From positions 62,001 to 126,000 of the forward strand of contig NHNY01000002.1 of assembly GCA_002786065.1 (NCBI GenBank): a stretch of DNA of 64,000 nt, given 5' to 3'. The notes under the pieces are model-generated. The model made no database searches. It was given only the letters and a program-made list of their open reading frames with translations, and had not been told where the DNA came from. This document shows positions 32,116-43,516 of the stretch, piece by piece. Position numbers and translations under genes: made by a program. The stretch comes from Microcyclospora pomicola (taxonomy: Eukaryota; Ascomycota; Dothideomycetes; Capnodiales). How positions within the stretch are numbered: position 1 is the stretch's first letter; each line of letters starts with the position of its first letter.

Positions 32116-33502
32116 TGCGATATAGTGCGTGGCGCCAAGCCAGATGGCCCAATACCTCGGGATCGGGAGAAGCAAGGATGTCCATGTATTGCAAGGTATG
32201 TAGCTCAAAGGAATCCTCGCCTGCAGCAGTCCGAACACTTAGCGAGGGCGTACTGCATGCATCGACATGGATGAAATCTCGGGGCGCACTTCATGAATCG
32301 TCTAGCATGGCAACAGAGTTCACGCCATCGGTAATCGAATCTAGATCGGACGACCCAAGCAATCGGAGGCGCGATCCGCGGTCCGATGCCCTAGGCCAAC
32401 TAAGACTGTACCTCCATCCTAGCTACTGTAGCACCGCACTTACACTTTCTCACCAGCACTACCTTACGCTTCCATTCCATCCTCTGCCGCAGTCCACTTC
32501 GCTTACTCACGTTGTTCAGGTCGATCCTACCATGCAGCACGACGATATCCAGGCGGGCTTGATGGCTGCATCTTGCTCGTGCTAGAGCGCCATATTGCAG
32601 CTCAATGACATCGATTCGGAAGCCTTTTTATCCGCTGGTCAACTGTTGCTCATATAGCCCCACCTGCCTACGGATGGGAGCACAGCGCTGATAAGCACCA
32701 TGAATTATGCCATTGGCCGCCGACGACATGGTGTCCTGGCCCAATCGTTGCTGGAAGCGCATGCCGATACGATCTGGTAAGCTAGCGATCTCGCTTCGTA
32801 GTATAGGTACGTCTGCCAGACCGCACCCGTGTTGGTGGGTCGAATGCGGCTGGTCGACATGCCACACTCGTGGCCTCGGAGATCTGCCCTTGCTGTCACG
32901 TTGCGATTGGCTTGCAACTCATCGGGCCTCTAACCGCCTTCGTACGCCTTAGCGAGAGTCCTGACGCCATCTTTGCTAACATCGATTCATGCGCAGATAC
33001 ACCCTTCCATGCCGCATGCAGTCTTCGCATGCTTAGGCCTGCCACTGTCTCACCAGGGTTGCAGCAAGACTAATGATTTGAGATTACCCGCATCTACTCG
33101 AGCTGGACTGCCACATCGATCAGCGACTCCATGTGCTAGCCTCCCTGCATGGAGTGCCGAATCTGCCTGGCCCATGCCCGTTGATTGATACCCTCCAACC
33201 GGAGATTTCGCCGGAATGCTAGACAAGCCTATGTACTTATGGCGGTCAAGCTCCGGGGAAGTCTTGCATTTTGGAACGCCCTGGTCCGGATGTCCGGAGT
33301 GTTCAGCATGCCCCCTACAACGATTTCGCGCCGGCGTACGCATATGATGAACAGGAGCCACCTTTCTCTTGAAAGCGCCTGCATCAATTCGTTGGATGCA
33401 CAGGCGTTGTATATACTACAGGCCGCCGACGTGATAGTCCTCAATGCCTCAACAAACCTAAAGCGAACAATTTGAATTCCCTGTGTCGGTGTCTCACTTC
33501 CA
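32116..33502. other. Gene-poor interval
   Basis: 1.4 kb with only short, mutually overlapping frames and no recognisable product. No repeat, tRNA or transposon detected by eye. Confidence 0.45.
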
Positions 33503-34702
33503 ATGTCTATTCACGCCTACCATCCCGCGGGTGGTGTCATCCATACCAGCAAGACTTCGAGGAGGATAGAGAACTCTGACAACACGATCGATGTGGCCCG
33601 TTACTCGTCTAGTCGGGCTGCGTCTGTCAAGCGATCTCCTGTGACGGCCTCGGGGTCAAGTAGGTCAAGTACTCTGACACCATCGACACCGTCCTCGACA
33701 TCCTCGCCGACTGAGTCTCGATCCGGTATGTTGAATGTGGGAACCGCTCGGTCCCCAGATCCCATCACCATCCAGCGATTAGCGAGCGCGGCACTACAAA
33801 GTCGAGTGGTCGAGATCGAGAAGCTAGATTCGTACCTGTACCAGACCTACCGACTCAGAAATCGTCAAGGCTTCTTCTACGTGCTACGATGCAAACCTGC
33901 ACACGGCGTCCGTCTACTACGTCACGAGGAAGAACGATTAGAAGCCGAAGCCAGTGCTCTGCAGTCGCTGTCCGGACGTTCGGAGTTTCTCAACACGCGG
34001 CTAATTGAGTACAACGACAACAAGGCGAACGGGTCTGCTCACTTAATCTGTGGGCCTTTCAGTGGATCAATCCTCTCGGACATCGAGCCCAATCTATCCG
34101 CAGAGTCACTCGCAGCGATCGATCAGTCATTAGGTCAGCACCTGCGCCGGTTGTCAAGTATCAATGGTGTCGCCTTTGGGCCCCTCCAACAAAGCTCCCG
34201 GCATCGAGCACCAACTTCCTGGACCCAGCAGTTCGCCACCATGCTGGAATTCGTGCTGCGTGATGGCGAAGATGCCCTCATCTCCCTCCCCTACGAAGGA
34301 ATCCGCGCCTTAATCCGGAAACACCAAACCTCGCTCGGCATGATCACCACGCCACGCCTGCTGCTTCTCGAAGTCAGCGCCGACCGCAACATCGTCGTCG
34401 ATCCACGCACACATGCCGTGACCGGCATCCTCGACCTGTCGACCGCCTACTGGGGCGATCCTTTCCTCTCGGACGTCTTCTACAAACCCACCGCCAACTT
34501 CGCCCGGGGGTTCGGCAGACTACCAAACGGCGACACCGACGAGCGCGTCCGCCAATACATGTACGTCATCTACCACACGCTGCTGGCGGTCGTGCGGAAT
34601 GGCTACCGAGATGCAGACGGTGAGGCTGGAGACGAGCTGGAGGCCCGACGCGATCTGACTACCGCTATGCGCCATCTGAATAACGCCGCTGCGGTACGAT
34701 AG
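33503..34702 (+). CDS. APH-fold protein with degenerate catalytic motif (likely pseudokinase)
   Basis: An intronless frame of 399 residues from ATG 33503. About 85 Ser/Thr-rich residues precede a domain that follows the aminoglycoside-phosphotransferase layout: VEIEKLDSYLYQTYRLRNRQ and FFYVLRCKP (N-lobe strands with a Lys), LEAEASALQSL (helix C), SLGQHLRRLSSI, then VVDPRTHAVTGILDLSTAYWGDPFLSD. The last block aligns with the metal loop (usually GIIDWE), where Asp is kept. The catalytic HGDxxxxN expected just before reads LLEVSADRN, so the catalytic His and Asp are missing while the distal Asn is kept. It may therefore bind rather than phosphorylate. Substrate unknown. Confidence 0.7.
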   Translation: MSIHAYHPAGGVIHTSKTSRRIENSDNTIDVARYSSSRAASVKRSPVTASGSSRSSTLTPSTPSSTSSPTESRSGMLNVGTARSPDPITIQRLASAALQSRVVEIEKLDSYLYQTYRLRNRQGFFYVLRCKPAHGVRLLRHEEERLEAEASALQSLSGRSEFLNTRLIEYNDNKANGSAHLICGPFSGSILSDIEPNLSAESLAAIDQSLGQHLRRLSSINGVAFGPLQQSSRHRAPTSWTQQFATMLEFVLRDGEDALISLPYEGIRALIRKHQTSLGMITTPRLLLLEVSADRNIVVDPRTHAVTGILDLSTAYWGDPFLSDVFYKPTANFARGFGRLPNGDTDERVRQYMYVIYHTLLAVVRNGYRDADGEAGDELEARRDLTTAMRHLNNAAAVR

Positions 34703-35712
34703 CTGCAGAATGTCGAAGTTCCGATATTCACAGTCGTGTTTGATGCGAGTTGAGGAATTGGACATCATGAGACACGACCCACGCCGAATGACAATGATAG
34801 TAACGCCAGGGACACTATCACCTTTGAACCAATTCAAAGCTGCCAACTTCCTCCATATGAGATATACTAACAGGTTCACGAGAACACTATACATATATAC
34901 ATACTTTGCCTAGCAAGTTTTACATCTAATCTCGTCTTGCCAAGGCATCCCGTGCCTGGTCTCTCTCTATCTGTTCATACATAAACAAAGATATACGAGA
35001 TTCCCGTCGGCTCTCGTACAAGCCATACATTTCCACCTGTCCATCGTTTCCGTCTCCAAACCACTGCCTGTCTAGATCATGTAATTGTCCCTATAGGTCC
35101 ACTACACCGCACAGTACCATCCACCTCACCATCTCCTGCCCAAATGTCTCACTCCTCGCCAGGTTATTCGTTACATTCAGATCGCCAAACTACTCCTCTT
35201 TCCTCCAGCTCCACGTCGCGATCCTTCGAACCTTCTGGGTGACACCCGTAAGTTTCTCCTGTATCGAAAGTTCTTTCTCTCCGAGGACGTTTCACGCTGC
35301 AAGATCTGACTGTGAATGGAACGGTGTTCCTCCCGTCTTACTCAGGGAGCTTATACACAAATGTACATATATGTACATGTCGATGTCGATGGCGATATAC
35401 ATCCCACCACAGTCTTTGACGAACTATAGTGTTCGCTTCAGGGCAGTGATTAGGAAAACACAGATTGCGGACCACCGAGTACGAACGGACCTGACGAGAG
35501 CTTTTCATCCGATTTCTGACGTTTCGACTTCTCTACTTCAGACATGGCGGTACCTTAAAATACACGGTGTGGAACACGAACTTAGATAAAAAGACACCTG
35601 GATCGTAGCTTTAGATTGTGTTCATCGAAATAGCGCAGAAGCAGAAAAATGATGGAATTTCCCGTTTTTCGTTTCTACCATACAACAGATCTTCATACAG
35701 TGGAGTAGACAT
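34703..35712. other. Convergent intergenic region
   Basis: 1 kb of AT-richer sequence between convergent 3' ends. A 30-codon frame from ATG 35144 is too short to support. A perfect 18-bp palindrome lies at 35361-35378. Confidence 0.45.
35361..35378. repeat. 18-bp perfect palindrome
   Basis: ATGTACATATATGTACAT equals its own reverse complement. It lies downstream of both flanking genes, so a terminator-like or purely AT/GT-rich origin are both possible. Confidence 0.8.
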
Positions 35713-37460
35713 CTAAAGCTCATCGTGCACATCCTCGCCCTCATCGGCGATGGCGGTCGCAACGGCCTCGGCCGCACCGCTCACGGCCGACTTGATGGCA
35801 CCGGCGACACCCTCATCGCTGGCGCTCTCGGATGCGGTAGCGGCGCGGGCTTGCTGGGGCATGCCCTCGGTCTCGACGCCCTCCATCTTGTCGGCGCTGG
35901 CGAGCGAGGCATCAATGCCGTGGCTGCCGTTGTCGCGGATGAAGTTGGCTAGGTCCTCGACGGAGCGAGAGCCAGAGTACTCGATCGGGGCGGTCTTAGA
36001 GCCGGCCTTGTAGAGCTTGATAGTGGGGAAGCCTTGGATTTCGTCGGGCACGTCGTTCTCCGTGGCATCGACCTTGGCGATGACAACCTTGTCGGAGAAG
36101 GACTTGAACATCTCTCCGAGCTGGTCGTACTTGGGCGAAAGCGCCTTGCAGTGACCGCACCATGGCGCGTAGAACTCAAGAAGGACGTCCTTGTCGCTGT
36201 CAATGACGACCTCCTGGTAGTTCTTGGCTACGACGATGGTGACGGGACCGTCCTGCTTCTCGGGAATGGGCTCGCTTTTGACGCTGGGCTCGACCTTGCC
36301 GGCAACGAAATCGGTGACGAACTTGGTGATAGCCTTGACGGAGAGGTCGCTGACAGAGCCAGCTGCGGTGAATGGGAACTTCTGGTTCTTCTGTGTGTCT
36401 TGGATCGCAAATGCAGGCCACTTGCCGACCTCCAGGTTAAGGTTACCAGCGTGCTGGCCGAAAGCCTTGGCGTCAATGGTAGCGAAGCTAAGCTTGCCCT
36501 TGAAGCTCTCCGCGACAGGCCTGAGGGTTTCGGCGAGCGACGCGCGCTCCTCGGGGGTCTCGGCGAAGATGTATGCGAGTGGAACGCCGGCCTAGTGATG
36601 AAAAGTCAGTAAGGGACAGAAACACTCAATTTCTCAAGAGGTGAACGTACAGCCATGTAGCCAGCGTATGTCTCTGGACCGACCTCGCCAATCAATGGCG
36701 TGGCAGCGGTCTGGGCGAACTTCTCAATGGTCTTCTTGTCGAACTTCTCCTCGAAAGTGTTCTTGCCCTCGTCGAAGGTCTTGTAGAGCACGATGGCGGG
36801 CTGCTTGACGCCCTCAGCCTTGGCCAAAGCGGCGTCAGAGGTGGCGCCGAAGAGGAACGAATCCCTGAGCTCATCCGCAACCTCTGTGAATGTGGTGTTC
36901 GACGCCTTGTCGTCGGCCGCGAAGTATCCCACCATCACCACCTTGTCGGCGCTCTTGAACTCGTCCAATGCCGCGGCGGTTTGCAGCAGCGAGACCGAAG
37001 GCAACGAGAGCTTGGTCATGTACGAAACGATCGCGGGAGCTTTGCGCGGGCCTGAGTAAGGGGCGACATTGTCGGCGCCGCGGAACACCTTCAGTGTTGG
37101 GTATCCCTCCACGCCGAACTCTTGGCACAGATCTTGCTGTTCTGTGCAATCGATCTTGGCCAAGGAGATGTCCTTCTCCTTGAGGGTTGTGGCAGCCTCC
37201 TCGTACTCGGGTGCAAGGGCTTTGCAGTGACCGCACCACGGCGCGAAGACTGTGATCAATGGTCAGCACCCAGGCATGAAGAACTCGAGCGAAGCACGCT
37301 TTGCAACGTTTCCGCATCACGAGGGCAGCAACATACACTCAGCAAGCACCAGGTCGTGCGTCTTGACGAAGTCGTGGAAGGTCTCCTTGGTGAGGTCCTC
37401 GACGTCGCTAGCTGTGGCCAGAGCCGCAAGGCCCATGAGGGCGAATGAAGAGTATCTCAT
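35713..37460 (-). CDS. PDI1: Protein disulfide isomerase
   Basis: The ER oxidoreductase that forms and shuffles disulfides. Three exons: 37460-37337, 37249-36651, 36591-35713; introns of 87 bp (GTATGT...ATCACAG) and 59 bp (GTACGT...TCACTAG). The product is 533 residues. A signal peptide (MRYSSFALMGLAALATA) leads to thioredoxin domain a with CGHC at 47-50, domains b and b', domain a' with CGHC at 386-389, an Ala/Glu-rich acidic tail, and the ER retrieval signal HDEL at the very end. All active-site features are intact. Splicing at the first intron restores LVLAEFFAPWCGHC. Confidence 0.96.
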
Positions 37461-38325
37461 CGTGGCGATTGGTAAATATTACCGCGTCGTGGTTAGTGAG
37501 ATGAGGAGACGAGGCGGAAGCGGGGAGGAGGAAATCGATGAAAGTGAGTAGCAGATCGTTAGGGATCCAGCCACTATTTCAACTCTTGTAGTGAGGGATT
37601 GAGGATTGCGGAGGGAACAGGACAAAGCTGAACCAGATATAGCCGTCGAGAGATGAGGCTGGTGGACTGTTAAAGGGTTGTCTGTCCTTTCAGGGAATTG
37701 AAGGAAGCAGAGGCGAAAGGTTTGGTAAGCTGGTTCGTCGTCGGCACTTCACAAGCTGTCCTTTACGTTTGGACCCTGAATCTCGAACTATTACTTCATA
37801 CCAGAAGTCATACCATAAGGTAACGTACTGTACCTATTTCATCATGTTTCCAGGCGAAACGTGCTTCTCTATCAAGAGTCCGAGCAAATACATCACGATC
37901 TAGGGAACATGATTGATAGGGGGCTTCTTGTTATGATCGTTCTACTCGGCAACGCAATCGCTACGAAACGGAAGAGTGCTTTGAGCACCTGTTCCATCCA
38001 TCACCTTGTCTCAGTCAATGAATCGTCGTCAAAGTCATCAATATCGTAATTATCCATACGTGGGATCGTGACTATGGAGGATCTCTCTCTTGAAGCACTT
38101 CCAGATCGCTGAGAGACCATGCCAAGGACGCTCCCTCTAGCTATTCATGCATGTGGGTATCTTCAAAACAGCTAAGAAAGTGATATGATGCCGAACACTG
38201 GGTCTGATGCAAGAACGCCACTTTTTAATCGATCCCAATCGTATTCAATAGGCATGATGCCAATCCATAGTAACTAAGCGCTCGACTTGTGCTACCGTTC
38301 AGCCTGCTACGAAGTTCCGAAAACA
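37461..38325. other. Intergenic, PDI1 promoter
   Basis: 865 bp upstream of PDI1 and downstream of the Skt5-like gene. No gene; I could not pick out a clear unfolded-protein-response element by eye. Confidence 0.4.
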
Positions 38326-40920
38326 TCACATTATGACCTGGATTTGAAGTCAGCGTGTTAAACCTATATAGTAATACCAGTATACTGTAAAAGACCAAGC
38401 AAGAAAAGGGGTATCTTACACATTCACTGTCCTGTTTGGAAGCCGGCACGCCCATTTCCTCGAACGTTTGAGGACCCTTCTTCGGTGGAGGTTGTGGTCG
38501 CGCCGCGGGCACAGGAGCTGATGAATTTGCGGGCCGGGATGTTGTAGTGTTGTCCTTTGGAGGCGCCATGGGTCGAGGACCAGCACCACCTGCGTTAGAT
38601 TCGGGAAGTCGGGACGAGGAGGGTCGCGACTCAGCAACAGGGCGACGATTGTAGTCCGGCATATTGCTTGACGGTGCGTTGGGCCCGGGCTGCGGGCGCC
38701 CAGGGCCTCCGCTAGGACCGTATGTCCTGTTCCTTCGCTCGTCGATTGGAGCAGAGAAGCCGATGTCGACTGGCCGACCAATGGGTGAGGTTGCCGCGTG
38801 CTGTGCTGGCGGTCGTTGGGCTTGAGTCGGAGGGTACTGCATTGATGGTGGGCCGGGTGCTATTCGTTGACCTGCATTCGGATAAGGACGAGAGCCGTAG
38901 GCGCCACCAGGGTTTGCCGTCATAGGTCGTCCAGGAGGGCCAGAGGCATTTGATTGGTACTGTTGGGGAGGCGGCCGTCCACCAGCATACGCTGCATTTT
39001 GCTGAGGTGGTTGTTGGAGCGGCATGGCAGAGTTCGGACGAAGATTAGGGTTGATCTGAAAAGCCGAGCTTGGTCTGGTGTCGATCGGACTGACAGTTGT
39101 GGCTGGCCTTTGTAGTGGGTATCCAGACGGCGGGTAAGCCTGGCTTGCGTTCGCACTGGTGCGAGGTCCAGTTGTCCAGGCTGGCGGTCTGTCGTCCGCT
39201 GGGTATGGTGTCGTCGCAGACTGCCTGATGCTCGCTGGGTCTACCACGGGGGGTCTATTGTCGGGAGGATATGGCGTAGTACCCCGAATAGGCACGTTAT
39301 GCCCGTTCATTGCTGGTGCCGGATGACTTGTGCTCGAGTATGGCCGTTGACCATTCGGCTCATATTCAGGGATAGACCCGTTCTGCCCGAAACCATTGTG
39401 CGACTGGTGATCTTGCTGGAACCGCGTTGGGCGACCTCCTCGCATCGACCCGTATGATGATTTGATCTTTTGCACCGCCATTTGTTCATGATCTCGCTTG
39501 TTCAGCACTTGTTTCCGAGAAAGCCCATCGATGCGACTTTGCGCATCTGTATTGCCGTGCTGTGCAGCTTTATGGTACCATTCCGTAGCTTTGTTCAGAT
39601 CGACTGGCACATACATGCCAATCTCGTGGAAGTAGCCAAGGGCAAACTCCGCTGTTGCCAGACCGCCAGCAGCAGCTCGCTCAGCATACGTGTATGCCAG
39701 CTCTTCATTCTTGGGGAACAGTCCCTCTGATCCCACCAGGAACCATTTACTCAATGCCATGTCTGCTTCAACCTCCCCCTGCTTGGCAGCCAAAGCATTG
39801 TAATGCACCGAGAGAGCCGGGTTGAAGTCGCAGCCCATACTCGCGAGCTCGTAAGCTGCACCCATCTTGACCTGTGCCTTGCCAAACTTCAGATACGCTG
39901 CCTTCTCAATCCACATCCGGGCTTGTCGGTCATCCGCTTGCAGGATGGACGTTGGAACGTCGATTTGTGGCAATTGCCTGGCAAGCAGCATGCCGTAGAC
40001 ATATGCGCCCTGCGCAGCATTCTCATCGGCCGCCATGGCACTCCTTTTGATCAAATCAATCGCCTTCGCATAGTCTTGCTGTTGTCCGTGCTGTCCTCGC
40101 AAGGTCATCATGCCCAAACGATAGCAGCTCGCGGCATCTCCAGCGTCCACTCCACGGTGGTAGTGCCTCAGCGCTTTGATCGGATCATTATACGACTCGT
40201 AAAGCATGCCGATGCGATACTCCGCTCGCGCATAGCCTCTATCCGCAGCTCTCGAATAACAACGAAACGCCTCCTTCTTGTCCTCCCTTTGCCCATATCG
40301 GCCCCATTCCAACCACATCCCGCGAAGGAACTCGGCCTTGGGGTGGTGTTGGTCCGCAAGGAACGTCACGATGTTCATGGCGTCCACTTTCAGCTGGTGC
40401 TCGATCCGAGGCGTCGAAGAACGTGCGGCGTGCGGCTTGGCCGCCACCATACGCTCCTCATCATCCGCGCAGACGCCCACGTACATCAACGTATCCGCTG
40501 CCCACGCCAGCTGCATCTCGGGATTGTTCGAGTTGATCACGGTGGTGCGCGCGTTCTCCAGCGTAGCCTCGAGCTCTTCGTCGGACGCGGGCGTGTTGGG
40601 CGGAGGGTTGACGAGCTTGGGAAAAGGCGAGAGATGAGGTGTCTCCTGCATCGCGGAGAGCTGGGCATAGCTGTGTGGTTGGGAGTATCCTCCGTTATTG
40701 AGGTTCATATGTTGTAGGCCGTCCGCGACCTGGTTCGCCATCTCGGTGTTAATCCTGTTCACGTCCTTTGCTCAGCCCTTATTCCTCGCTGCCACTCTTG
40801 CAATGCGTGTTCCTACCTCTGTGGCTCGGGCGCGACGAGCTCTGGCCGCGGGGGCGCTTGGTAGTAATCGATCTCATCGTAACGTCCGGGAGCAAAGGTT
40901 GCGCCGAGACCGTAGGACAT
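38326..40920 (-). CDS. Skt5/Chs4-like chitin synthase activator with CaaX box
   Basis: Activates and localises chitin synthase III-type enzymes at septa and tips. Three exons: 40920-40817, 40754-38420 and a 12-nt exon 38337-38326. Introns are 62 bp (GTAGGA...GTGAACAG, phase 2) and 82 bp (GTAAGA...AATCCAG, phase 0). The product is 816 residues. Exon 1 gives MSYGLGATFAPGRYDEIDYY. Sel1-like repeats run through about residues 190-470 (for example AFRCYSRAADRGYARAEYRIG, ALRHYHRGVDAGDAASCYRLG). A 330-residue Pro/Gln/Asn-rich tail follows. The last exon encodes only Val-Ile-Met-stop, completing Cys-Val-Ile-Met, a farnesylation CaaX box as in yeast Skt5. Without this splice the frame runs on into unrelated hydrophobic text. 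Confidence 0.88.
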
Positions 40921-41593
40921 TCTGTGGGCAAGAGCCTGTCGAAGGAGAAGAGGAAGCCGCAGCGGCGATGAGGAGGGGGATGGAGGGGCTGAGCAACGCC
41001 GGGGTTCAGTTTCGTGATGACGCGCGCAAGAGTAAATGTCTCGAGCTGACAAGCAAGGATCATGTCATGTTCATCATTATCGATATTAGGAAGCCGAGCG
41101 AAAGACGATACAGTATATGGAAAGTTGCAATGACCAGAGAACTAGTGACGGGATGTTTCAGTGCGCGTACGCATTAATGACATGTACCGAACGTAGCGTC
41201 ATACCAAGAGCTGCCAGTGTACAGTTTATGACATGGCGCATCGCCAAATGCAAGTCAAACATATCAGAGACGCATATCTTGCGTATGGTTAGGTACATGT
41301 AGAGAGCGCGCAGAGCAAGCATCTTTCTTCATAGATTCATTCCACACGAATGTGCGCGACCCAGCATGTTATCCCAAGACTCCTAGTCTGGAGTCATCCA
41401 TTCCATTTCCAGAACCAGCGCCCCAATTTCAGTATCCACGGGGGAGTATCGCATATGCCTTTCTATTCATTTCCGGGCCTGTCGCCAATCAACGGCCCAT
41501 TTTTGCCACAATCAGATGATTCTTGAGGCTTTGGCCTTTACCTGTCTCATCGTCTCCTAGAAAAGGATCTACTCTCGGCGCTCGTTGAGGATA
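40921..41593. other. Intergenic, promoter of Skt5-like gene
   Basis: No gene supported. Confidence 0.4.
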
Positions 41594-43050
41594 CTATACA
41601 GCCTGCGAGGGCCGCTTCTTCAATAACCTAGTGAAGCGCCCAGAAGGTTTGCTTGCTGCTTGCTGGGCTGCAGCTTGTCGCGCAGCTTCCGCCTCAGACT
41701 CGGAGACGGCTGTCCCAGTAGGCGGGACATACTCTTGCTTCTTCCTGAACGACGGGAATGGTGAGCGGCGCGTGGAAGAAGACCGTCGACCTATTTGCTC
41801 CGCAGATGTGGGACCTGACGAAGGAGCGCCAGCCGCTGCTGCTGCTTGAGATGGTGTTTCATGATACTGCATAAGGCTCGGATTGGTCGTTGTAGGCGCT
41901 GGCGTGGGCTGCATATGTGCCGATGAGCCTTGTGGTAATGCATGTGTTGAAGCCGGCGGGGATTGTGCTGGGCTGGACTGATGATCTGGCTGTATGAGCA
42001 TCTCACGTGCTTGACCAGAGGTGGACTGACCAGGCTGATACGATGATGGGAAGCCTGTCGTTTCTGTGGTCTGCGCCGCTGCAGGAGCATCATGTTGCGT
42101 TGGTGGCGTGGTAGGAGACACCGCCGAGTTTCGTTGCACGCCCTCCATCTGGCGTCGACCTTTCTCAATCACAGCCTGGTTCTTCGCCCGTGCCGCCGCC
42201 GCTCTTTCAGCATCACCAAATGAAAGACCCCGGTCAATTTCGTTGTTGAAAGTGCCTCGAAGAGTCTCACCAACACCCTAAAAAGCGCCAGAGTCAGCAT
42301 CGTCCCTGTCGACCCTCCCAGGTAGCAACTTACATGTATACCCTTCGCAGCAGCCTTCAGGTTTGACAATGCTCCACCAACACCTTCGCTACTTCTGCTG
42401 GGGCGGCTGAAGTTTGGCGCATTCGGGCTTGTCGGACCGCCAAAACGCTCGTGCTGTGGGAGAGGCTCCACAGGCGTGACAAGAGCATCCTCGGGCAGCA
42501 CCTCCCTGGACACACGATATGGACTTCTCGACGGCACAGCAGGCGACTCCTCCGGCACGGTGGGCGCCACTGAGGATGTGCTGGCAGTCGGCTGGTGTCG
42601 CCGCACCGGCTCAGCGGGCATCTCCGCCGCATCCTGCTGCTGTGGTTGCGGTGCCACAGGTTGGGAGGAGACCTCCACATGTTGCTCCCGCTTTCCATTG
42701 GGTTTGATGGTGGTGGTCGTAGTAGTTGTAGTCGTGACGCTGACCACCTGTCCTGAGCCCTCGTCCACTACATCCCCCGTCTTCTTGTTCACAGCTAGAT
42801 TGCGGTCGCTGCTCACGCCATTGATCTGTCCGTTGTTTTCGATCGGAGTCAGATCAATATGTGATTGTGAGGGCGCGCCACCAGAGCTACCATACGCTGA
42901 GTCGGTGGTGTCGGCATTGCTCGACCGGTGGGCGAGTGAACCATTGTTCGGCGCCAGCTGATCTTGCGGCACTCTCGCGCTGTCTCTCTTGCTGCTAAAT
43001 ATGGAGCTTAGACGCCGTCTCCTGCTCGGTTCTCTTTCGGCGGAGCTCAT
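41594..43050 (-). CDS. Unknown low-complexity protein with a conserved central segment
   Basis: Two exons: 43050-42334 and 42277-41594, with a 56-bp phase-0 intron (GTAAGT...TTTTTAG). The product is 466 residues. The N-terminus is basic (EPSRRRRLSSIFSSKRDS). A run of nine Thr follows VVSV at about residues 105-113. The ordered part spans the splice junction: LSNLKAAAKGIHGVGETLRG, then FNNEIDRGLSFGDAERAAAARAKNQAVIEKGRRQMEG, a likely amphipathic helix. The C-terminal half is Gln/Pro/Ser-rich and ends in a basic Lys/Arg tail. No signal peptide or membrane segment. I do not know the family name; the helix suggests membrane-surface or protein binding, which is inference. Confidence 0.7.
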
Positions 43051-43516
43051 GGTTGGCTGTGGAATTTGTTGGTGAGTCCGGCAGATTGGAACGCACGGTT
43101 ATAACAGGGAGAAGTTATACTGCGCCAAATAAAGAAATATGTGTTGCTAGAACGACTGTTGAACATACGTCTAGAGTATGGCGAGAGGATGAAGGAAAGG
43201 GTCAGCACCAGATAGACGTCAGCCTGGTGTTCCTACCGCCAAGTTTATCAATAAGCTCTTACAGATCGAAAGCTGGACGACATGTGAAGACGATAACGTG
43301 GGCGACGTGAGGTGATGTCAAACAGCAGCCAATGCAAGGATGTGCTGTTCGTCATTGGCGGAAGAGGAAGTTGGCTAGAAGGTAGAGATGAACTTGGCAA
43401 AGCTGGCAAGCGTTTGCAGGGGTGTGCAGTGTACCTGAACCACCACATCTCATTCACTAACATGAGCAATCGAACTATATCCTACTGTTCAATATACTTT
43501 GGCCATACCAGCGTCC
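43051..43516. other. Intergenic region
   Basis: 466 bp between two minus-strand genes. No gene seen. Confidence 0.4.

Noticed and set aside
39803-40717. 304-codon plus-strand open frame
   Set aside because: Antisense shadow of the Sel1-repeat exon of the Skt5-like gene.
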